From assembly GCA_964497475.1 (NCBI GenBank), contig CAZCDM010000042.1, positions 1 through 14,073 of the forward strand: a stretch of DNA of 14,073 bases, written 5' to 3'. A program made the translations under genes and the position numbers. Shown here in pieces: positions 7,873 through 14,073 of the stretch (position 1 is its first letter; the number at the start of each line of letters is the position of its first letter). The notes beneath the pieces were generated by a model. That model saw only the letters and a program-made list of their open reading frames with translations. It searched no databases and was not told where the DNA came from. The stretch comes from CAZCDM01 sp964497475 (GTDB taxonomy: Bacteria > Planctomycetota > Phycisphaerae > SM23-33).

Positions 7873-9227
7873 CAGTGTCCGTTGCTCCGCGGGCCGGCCT
7901 GGGGGATGATCGGATAACTGATGCCCCCCTCCCGGTAGAGGCTCACGCGGTGAGGCCCGGCCCCGAGAAGTTTTTCCGCCTGCGCGAGGGCGTCGCCCAG
8001 CGAATAGTACATTCCAATGCCCGGAAACTGCACCCCCTGCTCGACGAGGTGCGGCGAGACCATCAGCAGGTGGTTGCGTTCGAGCATCTGCGTGGCCAGG
8101 CGGATAAACCACTGCGAATCGCCCGCCAGCTGCTTGACGATGCGGTCCATCAGCGAGCAGATGGTCTCCGGCCCGAGGAAGCGAACCACCCGCCGCGTCA
8201 TGGCCGGGCTCAGCGGCCAGGACATCGTCTTCATTTCGTTCAGGCCCTGCGGACAGCGGGCCAGGCAGATCACCACACCGCCCGGGCGGGCACCCCAGCA
8301 GGTATTCGGGATGCACTTGAAGCACTGCCACAGGTCGTGGTCGCGCGGGTGGGCGTTGGTGATGAGGATGTCGGCCTGGCCCTCGGGCACGATGCCGCAC
8401 GCGACGGCACACTTTTTGACGAGCATCCGGTGCGTCGGGATCAGCTCGCCGGCGGCGATATCGACCGGCTGGTCCTCGCCGTCCTGCAGGTACTGCACCG
8501 AGAAGGTCCGCCCGTGGGTCTGGTCAACGAACTGGCCAGCCTGGTCGATGACGGATCGCATCGCATTGCGGCCCGGCTCGAGGCCGACCATCTGCCGCGT
8601 GCCTTTGCGCGACAACCCCGTGCGGTGCAGGTGGCGGATCGACGCCAGCTCGCCGCATCCGGGCAGGAGCATCTTCGCCCCGCCGCCGAAGCCCGCCTGC
8701 AGGTGCGGCGAGACGCTGGAAATCAGAATGCGAAGGTCCGAGCGGACCACGCGGCGGTCGATGCGGATATCGACCTTGCCCACGCGGCCGAGATGGTCGT
8801 ACTCCTCGAACTCATCCCACGGGTTGCACCGCCAGGCGATGCCCTTCGCGGCCGGGCCGAGCTTGGCGGCAGCCTCCTCGGCCGACAGCGGCGGATGCAT
8901 GCCCCCCGCGATGACGATCTCCATCTGCTCCTCGGCAATGCCCGCGTGACGGACCTCGCGAAGGACCACTTCCAGAATGCGGTCGGTCGGGCTGTGGCGG
9001 GTGGCGTCCTCGACGAGGATGCTCAGCCGACCCTCGCTGCCCAGCCCGCGAAGCAGCTCGGCCAGCTTCGGCCCCGTGCCCGGGTTATTCAGCGCCTCGG
9101 CGAGATGCTGGGGCCAGTCCGGCGAGGCCGGCTTGAGCGAGGGCGACGCCTGCTGCAGCATCGGCCAATCGTCCGGGATCGACACCCGGAAGGTGTCATC
9201 TCCCCATGGAACCTGAAAGTCCTGCAT
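7872..9227 (-). CDS. LarA-like enzyme, nickel-pincer (NPN) lactate racemase family (DUF2088)
   Basis: The protein has 451 residues, close to the roughly 425 of known LarA. LarA of Lactobacillus plantarum interconverts D- and L-lactate with a covalently bound nickel-pincer nucleotide. Its key residues, as I recall them, have counterparts here at almost the same numbers: Asp74 and Arg77 in DATRHSP, His111 in GGMHPP, His175 and Lys185 in SPHLQAGFGGGAK (Lys carries the cofactor in LarA), and His201, a nickel ligand, 16 residues later. The H175-K185-H201 spacing is exact. The usual GTHRP reads GGMHPP, so the Arg after His111 is Pro; this may mean a different substrate. No larB, larC or larE cofactor genes are present in the window. 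The gene starts one base after the methyltransferase stop, with GAGG upstream, and its stop overlaps the glycosyltransferase start. A hydroxy-acid racemase or epimerase of unknown substrate is the best call. Confidence 0.9.
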   Translation of the reverse strand: MQDFQVPWGDDTFRVSIPDDWPMLQQASPSLKPASPDWPQHLAEALNNPGTGPKLAELLRGLGSEGRLSILVEDATRHSPTDRILEVVLREVRHAGIAEEQMEIVIAGGMHPPLSAEEAAAKLGPAAKGIAWRCNPWDEFEEYDHLGRVGKVDIRIDRRVVRSDLRILISSVSPHLQAGFGGGAKMLLPGCGELASIRHLHRTGLSRKGTRQMVGLEPGRNAMRSVIDQAGQFVDQTHGRTFSVQYLQDGEDQPVDIAAGELIPTHRMLVKKCAVACGIVPEGQADILITNAHPRDHDLWQCFKCIPNTCWGARPGGVVICLARCPQGLNEMKTMSWPLSPAMTRRVVRFLGPETICSLMDRIVKQLAGDSQWFIRLATQMLERNHLLMVSPHLVEQGVQFPGIGMYYSLGDALAQAEKLLGAGPHRVSLYREGGISYPIIPQAGPRSNGH

Positions 9228-9228
9228 G

Positions 9229-10062
9229 TCAGCTCGCCTCGCTTCGTCGGGCTACGGCTACGTTGTAGACACCCAGCGGCTCGGCCCAGGAGTCGAACCC
9301 CTCGAACCCGGCCGGGGCGATGATCTCACGCAGGTCCTCGACGCTGCGGTGGTTCATGTGCAGCCCGAAGACGCGCCGGAAGAACCGGTCGGTCCCGTGG
9401 CGGGGGGAAATCGAGTTGAACACCATCGCCGAGCGCGGGGGCATGATCTCGGCCAAGGCTTCGGCGATGTCCCGGATCTGCTCGTCGGTGAGGTACTCGC
9501 AAATGCCGATGAGCTTGACGACGTCGACGCGGTCGGTAATGCGGACCTCGCGGACGTCACCCTGGATGTACTCGACGCGATCGGCGAGGCCCTTTTCGGC
9601 AGCATTCTTCCGGCCGAAGTCGAAGGCATCGCTGCTGATATCGACCAGCGTGGCGTGGCAGGGTTTGTGGGCTTCGAGCATGGCATCGGTGATGATAATG
9701 CCCGGCCCGGCGCCGAGGCACAGCGCGTGGGCGGGGCGATGCTCGGCCTCGTCCAGCAGCCGGGCGATCAGCCTGGCCGCCAGCTTCCGCCGGTTCCGCA
9801 GGGCCATGGGAATCGTCCCGCCGCCGACGAGGATCTTGTCCCACGTCTTCTCGGCGTGGCCCTCGTAGCTGATGACCATGCTCCGCCACCCGCCCGGGTC
9901 GCGCCAGTTCGCCAGGGCCAGTTCGCTCTGGCCGTCGCGCAGCATCTTGCGGAGCAGCCCGGCCGGGAAGTAATTCGCCAGCGGGTTGATCAGCAGCTTC
10001 TTGGCCAGGCGAGCCGGCACGGAAAGCCCTTCAAATTCTATATCGTTGACCCACGCATCCAT
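9229..10062 (-). CDS. Class I SAM-dependent methyltransferase
   Basis: The protein has 277 residues from the ATG at 10062. AGGAG (10070-10074) lies 7 nt upstream; a TTG two codons earlier sits in the spacer and is not preferred. The Rossmann core starts with motif I, CLGAGPG, at residues 115-121, followed by the acidic ribose-binding residue in TLVDISSDAFD (Asp141) and GD at 168-169. The pattern ICEYLTDEQIRDIAEALAEI continues the fold. About 110 residues precede the core and form a helical cap that probably sets the substrate. The C-terminal block SISPRHGTDRFFRRVFGLHM is distinctive, but I cannot assign a substrate from it. It is the first gene of a unit with the LarA-like enzyme (1-nt gap) and the glycosyltransferase, so all three may act on the same metabolite or lipid. 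Confidence 0.87.
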   Translation of the reverse strand: MDAWVNDIEFEGLSVPARLAKKLLINPLANYFPAGLLRKMLRDGQSELALANWRDPGGWRSMVISYEGHAEKTWDKILVGGGTIPMALRNRRKLAARLIARLLDEAEHRPAHALCLGAGPGIIITDAMLEAHKPCHATLVDISSDAFDFGRKNAAEKGLADRVEYIQGDVREVRITDRVDVVKLIGICEYLTDEQIRDIAEALAEIMPPRSAMVFNSISPRHGTDRFFRRVFGLHMNHRSVEDLREIIAPAGFEGFDSWAEPLGVYNVAVARRSEAS

Positions 10063-10069
10063 GGGCAAT

Positions 10070-10074
10070 CTCCT
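10070..10074 (-). promoter_or_regulatory. Ribosome binding site deciding the methyltransferase start
   Basis: AGGAG on the minus strand lies 7 nt before the ATG at 10062. It favours that ATG over the TTG at 10068, which would be only one base from the site. Confidence 0.75.
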
Positions 10075-10084
10075 GATAGAACAA

Positions 10085-10106
10085 AACCGTTCGCTGCCGA
10101 ACGGTT
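10085..10106. promoter_or_regulatory. Perfect 9-bp inverted repeat in leader of the methyltransferase-LarA-glycosyltransferase unit
   Basis: AACCGTTCG (10085-10093) and CGAACGGTT (10098-10106) are perfect complements around a 4-nt centre. On the minus strand the stem is followed by TTTGTTCT and then the Shine-Dalgarno sequence, so it could be a short terminator or attenuator hairpin, a 5' stabilising stem, or an operator for a dimeric regulator. It lies 22 nt upstream of the start codon and just after the proposed promoter -10 box. Confidence 0.6.
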
Positions 10107-10115
10107 CGGGTGTTT

Positions 10116-10144
10116 ATTGTAATCGACACACAGCCATCGTTTAA
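10116..10144 (-). promoter_or_regulatory. Candidate sigma-70-type promoter for the methyltransferase-LarA-glycosyltransferase unit
   Basis: On the minus strand TACAAT (10121-10116) matches the -10 consensus at five of six positions, and TTAAAC (10144-10139) matches the -35 at three of six, with a 17-nt spacer. Transcription would start near 10109, immediately before the 9-bp inverted repeat. The -35 is weak, so this is a tentative call. Confidence 0.35.
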
Positions 10145-10231
10145 TCGCCCTTTTTTAAGAATTTGCGAGCCCCCCGAACGCCAGCGCGACGATGTATTGC
10201 ACCCCAGACACTGCGGCCGTATGCTCTGGCC

Positions 10232-11089
10232 ATGCCCACCGCGAGATCATGCTGCATTTGCGGCCTGGATGCCCCCCCGGCCGAGACCGCCGAGGTCCAC
10301 TCCAACGTCCGCCCCCTGGCCGAGACCGCCTACGCGCTGTGGCGGTGCAGCCGCTGCGGCAGCATCCACGCCCGCGACGAAGTCGACCTCGACGCCGCCT
10401 ACGCCGTCTACCCCTTCTTCCACCAGAAAATGGACTGGACCCTCCGCAGCTACTGTCGAGGCCTCCTCCAGCGCCTCCGGCGCATCGGCACGACGCCCGA
10501 TGATACGATCCTGGACTACGGCTGCGGCAGCGGGCTGCTGGTGGGCTTCCTCCAGCGCAAGGGCTACCGGGCCGTGGGGTACGATCCGTACTCCTCGACC
10601 CACAACGACCCGGCCGTGCTCGATACGCAGTTCGACGTCGTCCTCGCCCAGGATGTCGTCGAGCACGCCCCCGAGCCGATCGCGATTCTCCGGCGGCTCA
10701 TCGACCTGACGCGCCCGGGCGGGCAGTTGGTCATCGGCACGCCGAACGCGGCGGGCATTGACCTGGCCCGGCCGAGAAAGTTCCGCCACCCGCTGCACCA
10801 GCCCTACCACCGTCACATTTTCAGCATCGAAGCCCTCCGCGAGCAGTGCGCCCGCCTGGGCCTGGCCGAGCGACGCTACTGGTCCACGCCCTACACGAAC
10901 ATCCCGGGCCTGTCCCTGCCGATGCTCCACCACTACATGGACCAGTTCGACGGCACGATCGACGTGCTCTTCGACCGCCCCGATGAGGCCGCCATGTGGC
11001 GCAACCCCAAAACCTGGTGGATGCTCGTGGCGGGGTACTTCCTCTGCGACGAGGCCGACATCATGCTCGCCTGCCACAAACCCGTCTGA
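10232..11089 (+). CDS. Zinc-ribbon class I SAM-dependent methyltransferase
   Basis: The protein has 285 residues. The ATG at 10232 is chosen because the zinc ribbon starts right after it and the upstream extension looks non-coding; no clear ribosome site is seen. Two CxxC pairs (Cys7/Cys10 and Cys39/Cys42) form an N-terminal zinc ribbon. The methyltransferase core follows, with motif I DYGCGSG at 95-101, Asp118 in GYRAVGYDPY, AQDVVEHAPEP at about 139-149 and PGGQLVIGTPNA at about 162-173. The layout matches Methyltransf_23-type enzymes that often modify sugars or small molecules in surface-polysaccharide or natural-product clusters. It diverges from the methyltransferase-LarA-glycosyltransferase unit across 169 bases, so it may belong to the same pathway. 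The substrate is unknown. Confidence 0.88.
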   Translation: MPTARSCCICGLDAPPAETAEVHSNVRPLAETAYALWRCSRCGSIHARDEVDLDAAYAVYPFFHQKMDWTLRSYCRGLLQRLRRIGTTPDDTILDYGCGSGLLVGFLQRKGYRAVGYDPYSSTHNDPAVLDTQFDVVLAQDVVEHAPEPIAILRRLIDLTRPGGQLVIGTPNAAGIDLARPRKFRHPLHQPYHRHIFSIEALREQCARLGLAERRYWSTPYTNIPGLSLPMLHHYMDQFDGTIDVLFDRPDEAAMWRNPKTWWMLVAGYFLCDEADIMLACHKPV

Positions 11090-11182
11090 CCGACGAACTC
11101 CTGCCCCACCGGGAGAAGCCTTGAGGCCTCCGGACCGAGACGATAAACTGCGGTTCATTCGTTCCACTTTCAGGGAGCCGCC

Positions 11183-12280
11183 ATGAACCATTCGCAACGA
11201 GTCATTTCCGCTGGTTTGATCGCTGTCCTCCTGGCCGGGGGCTGTCAGCAGTCCGGGCCGGCCTCGGTGGACCTGGCCCGCGGGCCCTTCAACCAGGTCA
11301 TCCAGAAGACCAACAACGAGCAGCTCCTGCTGAACCTCGTGCGGTTGTACTACCGCGAGCCGCCCTACTTCCTGACCGTCGCGAGCGTCTCGACCAGCCA
11401 CGACCTGGAGATTTCCTCGGCCGCCAGCGGCACGTTCCCGCGACGCAGCGCCAACAGCTACGGCGTGGGCCTCGGTGCGAGCTATACCGAAAAACCCACC
11501 GTCACCTACACGCCGCTGCATGGCGATAAGTTCGTCAAGCAGCTCATGCGCCCCGTCGATGCCCACGTGATCCTCCTGCTCTACCACTCCGGCTGGAGCG
11601 TGTCGCGCATCTTCCGGCTGCTGCTGCAGGACCTCAACGACCTGCCCAACGCCCCCAGCGCCACTGGGCCCACCCCGAGCTACGAACCCCGCTACCAAGA
11701 GTTCCAGGAGGCCTGCGATCTGCTGCGCGACCTCCAGAAGGACGGCGCTTTGGATTTTTACATCGCACAAAAGCAGGTCGGCGAGCAACGCGTGGCCACG
11801 CTGGAGATGCGCATCGAGGAAACCAAACGCAATGATCCCCGCGTCGAGCGCCTTTACGAGCTGCTGAACCTCAACCCGGATCGGCAGCAATTCCCCCTCG
11901 AGTCGGGCATTACGGCCGAGAGTTCCGAGAGCATCAAGGTCATCACGCGGTCGCTGATTGCCTGCTTCTTTTACGTCTCGCAGTCGGTCCAGCCACCGGC
12001 TGAGGATATCCGAAAGGGGCGCGTCACGCAGACCCGATCGGCCGACGGAACCCCCTTCGACTGGCAGCAGGTTACCCGCGGGCTGATGACCATTCGCAGC
12101 TCGGGCCTCCCGCCGAGCAACGCCTTCGTGAAGGTTTTTTACCGCGGCAGCTGGTTCTACATCGACGACAGCGACCTCGACGCCAAGTCGACCTTCTCGC
12201 TGCTGATGCAGCTGTTCGCCCTCCAGGCCGGCGACGTGAAAACCACCGAGCCGCTGCTGACCCTGCCCGTCTCGCGATAA
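11183..12280 (+). CDS. Predicted lipoprotein of unknown function
   Basis: The protein has 365 residues. The ATG at 11183 has AGGGAG (11172-11177) 5 nt upstream. The signal peptide ends in LLAGGC with Cys21; Ala at -3 makes the lipobox slightly non-standard. The mature part carries recognisable blocks such as NNEQLLLNLVRLYYREPPYF near the N-terminus and WFYIDDSDLDAKSTFSLLMQ near the C-terminus. I believe these belong to a widespread uncharacterised lipoprotein family of Gram-negative bacteria, from memory only. No enzyme motif is seen. The middle (about residues 165-225) is helical and charged and may be coiled-coil. Its stop lies only 5 bases from the stop of the convergent histidine kinase gene, with no room for a separate terminator. 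Confidence 0.88.
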   Translation: MNHSQRVISAGLIAVLLAGGCQQSGPASVDLARGPFNQVIQKTNNEQLLLNLVRLYYREPPYFLTVASVSTSHDLEISSAASGTFPRRSANSYGVGLGASYTEKPTVTYTPLHGDKFVKQLMRPVDAHVILLLYHSGWSVSRIFRLLLQDLNDLPNAPSATGPTPSYEPRYQEFQEACDLLRDLQKDGALDFYIAQKQVGEQRVATLEMRIEETKRNDPRVERLYELLNLNPDRQQFPLESGITAESSESIKVITRSLIACFFYVSQSVQPPAEDIRKGRVTQTRSADGTPFDWQQVTRGLMTIRSSGLPPSNAFVKVFYRGSWFYIDDSDLDAKSTFSLLMQLFALQAGDVKTTEPLLTLPVSR

Positions 12281-12285
12281 AGGAC

Positions 12286-13934
12286 TCAGGACGCGGCGCG
12301 ATGGGTGCTTTCCATCGTCTCACCGGCCGAGGCCGGCAGGTGGTGGGCGACCATCTCGGCCAGCTCAGCCAGCTGGAAGGGCTTGGCCAGCAGATCCACC
12401 ACGCCGCTGCGGTCTTCGGCGGCATCGAGGTCGCCATCGCCGCTGCACAGGATAATCGGCAGGGACGGGTCGATTTCGTGCAGCTCGCGGCTGGTTTCCA
12501 GCCCGCTCTTGCAGGGCATGTTGCGGTCCAGCAGCACCAGATCGGCCAGGCCGACATGCTCGCGCGACCAGGCGACTGCCTCGGCACCGTCGGGACAGGT
12601 GGCCACCTCGTAGCCGAGCGTTTCGAGCATGCGTTGCGTCAGGCGGCGAAGGGAGGGCTCGTCGTCGACGACCAGGATCAGCCCGCTGCCCCGAACCGGC
12701 TCGGCCGGTGCGGTCGATTCGAGCGGCCGGGCAATGTCCAGCCTCGGCAGCAACAGCCCGAACGTGCTGCCCCGCCCGGGCGTGGACGTCACGTTGATCG
12801 AGCCGCCCATGGTCTCCACACACCGCTGCACACCGGCCAGGCCCAGCCCCGTCCCCTTGCCGTTTTCCTTGGTCGTCACGAACGGTTCGAAAAGCGTGTC
12901 CCGCACCTCCGGGTCGATGCCCGTTCCGCTGTCGCTGACACGGAGCAGCACATACGGGCCCGACCCCAGGTCCGAACCGCCCCAGGCCTGCATATCCCCG
13001 GGCCCGGCCGGTGCCGTCGAGATCACCAGCTCCCCGCCGTCGGGCATGGCATCGCAGGCGTTGGTGGCCAGGTTCAGCAGCGCATTGTGCAGCCGGGCCA
13101 GGTCGCCCTCGACAACCGGGTCCTCGGCCCGCAGATCGCTTCGGACCTTGATCCGCCGGTCGACGGTTCGCTGAAGCATCTGGCAGACCTCGCCGACCAG
13201 GCGGTGGAGGTGAATTTCCGCGACCTCGGTCGATTCCTGCCAGGCCAGGTCCAGCAGGCTCCGGGTGAGCTGACCGGCCCGGTCGGCCGCCTGGATGATC
13301 TCCCCGGCCAGGTCCGCGGCGTCCTGCCCGGCCGGGAGGGTTTGCTCCAGTAGCTGGGCATTGCCGAGGATCGCCGTGAGCATGTTGTTGAAGTCGTGGG
13401 CCACCCCGCGCTGGCGAGCTGGCCGATGGTTTCCAGCGACTCGGCCCGTTCGAGCCGCCTCTGGCTGCGCCGCAGCTGGCGGGTCCGTTCGGAGACGACC
13501 TCCTTGAGTTTCTGGTAGCGTCTCCAAAGCCGCTGCCTCGCCCCCTGCTTGCGAAGCATCGCCACGAGGACGACCTCCAGCGAGGTGGTGTCCAGCGGCT
13601 TGGGCAGGAAATACTCAGCCCCGGCCTCGACGCCTTCGCGGCGTTGGCGATTCGACGCGGCCAGCAACGCCAGAGGGAATGTTCCCAGCCCCGGGGCACT
13701 GCTGAGCCGGTCGATCAGCTCCAGGCCACTCATATCCCCGGCGTGGATGTCCACCAGCCCGGCGGCAATGTCCGCCCGGCCGGCCAGCGACAAGGCCTCG
13801 GCCCCGCTGGACGCACGCAACACCGCACGCTGCGGAAAGCTCCGGCTGATGCCGTCGGCCAGCCAGCGCAACGTCCGGGCATTGGAATGAACAAGAAGCA
13901 CCGCTCCGCTGCATAGCATTTCACTCGGTTGCAT
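12286..13934 (-). CDS. Hybrid histidine kinase REC-HisKA-HATPase-REC, interrupted by a frameshift
   Basis: Two overlapping open frames make one protein of about 548 residues. The first (from ATG 13934; no clear ribosome site) holds a receiver domain with Asp62 in GLVDIHAG and Lys112 in LPKPLD, then a helical linker ending RRSQRRLERAESLETIGQLA. The frame then breaks near 13408-13413. The continuation in the next frame is GVAHDFNNMLTAILGNAQLL, the HisKA phospho-acceptor motif with its His codon at 13396-13398. An HATPase domain follows (NLATNACDAMPDGG, VSDSGTGIDPEV, GTGLGLAGVQRCVETMGG), then a second receiver with VVDDEP and LVLLDRNMP (Asp codon 12526-12528). Supplying one base would restore the usual LA-x-GVAHDFNN sequence. 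The first receiver lacks the acidic pair (LLVHSNAR), so it may not bind Mg or be phosphorylated normally. There is no membrane segment, so the kinase is cytoplasmic. The input signal is unknown. Confidence 0.87.
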
Positions 13935-14073
13935 AGATTACACGCTGATACCCCCGACTCCGGTACCCTCGTATTCTTAACAGGTGGCCCATTCTATCAC
14001 ACACCCCTTGCACGATGGACTAAGTAACTATCTCAAAACGTTGAATCTTGCCGATGAATATCCGTGGGACCTC

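Noticed and set aside
6610..8412. Minus-strand open frame extending the glycosyltransferase about 180 residues upstream
   Set aside because: The extension runs through the LarA-like coding region in another frame, is Pro/Arg-rich and has no conserved motif. The ATG at 7872 precedes the natural membrane segment.
7875..9323. Long plus-strand open frame opposite the LarA-like gene
   Set aside because: The minus strand carries the complete LarA motif set; the plus translation is low-complexity and lacks a ribosome site.
13408..13527. Start of a separate kinase gene at the ATG at 13527
   Set aside because: The first 40 codons from this ATG are an out-of-frame reading of the linker of the upstream frame; homology continues across the break, so this is one frameshifted gene.
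13991..13996. TAGAAT as a -10 box for the kinase gene (minus strand)
   Set aside because: It matches five of six -10 positions, but no acceptable -35 lies 16-18 nt upstream, so it is too weak to list as a promoter.
14054..14073. Possible plus-strand gene start at the right edge
   Set aside because: An ATG at 14054 opens a frame to the end, but only six codons are visible and there is no ribosome site.

Overview
The window is GC-rich bacterial DNA with tightly packed genes, mostly on the minus strand. The gene set suggests a Gram-negative-type (outer-membrane) bacterium: a secretin, a prepilin-like protein, two lipoproteins with lipobox cysteines and an EAL/HDOD signalling protein. The style resembles Planctomycetota (Phycisphaerae-like), but this is inference from protein texture; there is no rRNA or marker gene to prove it. 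A 100-base run of N (6639-6738) marks an assembly gap. Two genes are interrupted by apparent single-base frameshifts, so the assembly may be a draft or metagenomic one.

Region 1-5006, minus strand: a pilus/secretion operon, transcribed right to left. Its order is a small one-TM protein with a charged C-terminus (5006-4707), a GspH/FimT-type pseudopilin (4710-4192, overlapping the previous stop by 4 nt), a secretin with an unusually long acidic, proline-rich C-terminal tail (4145-1371), and a TPR lipoprotein (1342-161). The TPR lipoprotein sits where a PilF/PilW-like pilotin might be expected. Beyond the operon's end are three small stem-loops of shared design (63-135).

Region 5007-6738: a 341-base non-coding stretch, then a plus-strand EAL-like/HDOD signalling protein (5348-6629), divergent from the pilus operon. 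Its frame is broken at an 8-C tract near the N-terminus. It probably regulates by protein contact, because the EAL glutamate is replaced. The gap follows.

Region 6739-10231: a minus-strand, translationally coupled three-gene unit. It holds a class I methyltransferase (10062-9229), a LarA-like enzyme of the nickel-pincer lactate racemase family with the key catalytic residues present (9227-7872), and a membrane GT2 glycosyltransferase whose C-terminus is lost in the gap (7872-6739). A perfect 9-bp inverted repeat (10085-10106) lies in the leader of this unit. I know of no characterised pathway with this combination; it is the best candidate here for an undescribed system.

Region 10232-14073: a plus-strand zinc-ribbon methyltransferase (10232-11089), a plus-strand lipoprotein of unknown function (11183-12280), and a convergent minus-strand hybrid histidine kinase REC-HisKA-HATPase-REC (13934-12286) broken by a one-base frameshift just before the phospho-acceptor histidine motif. 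The last 139 bases hold no convincing gene.
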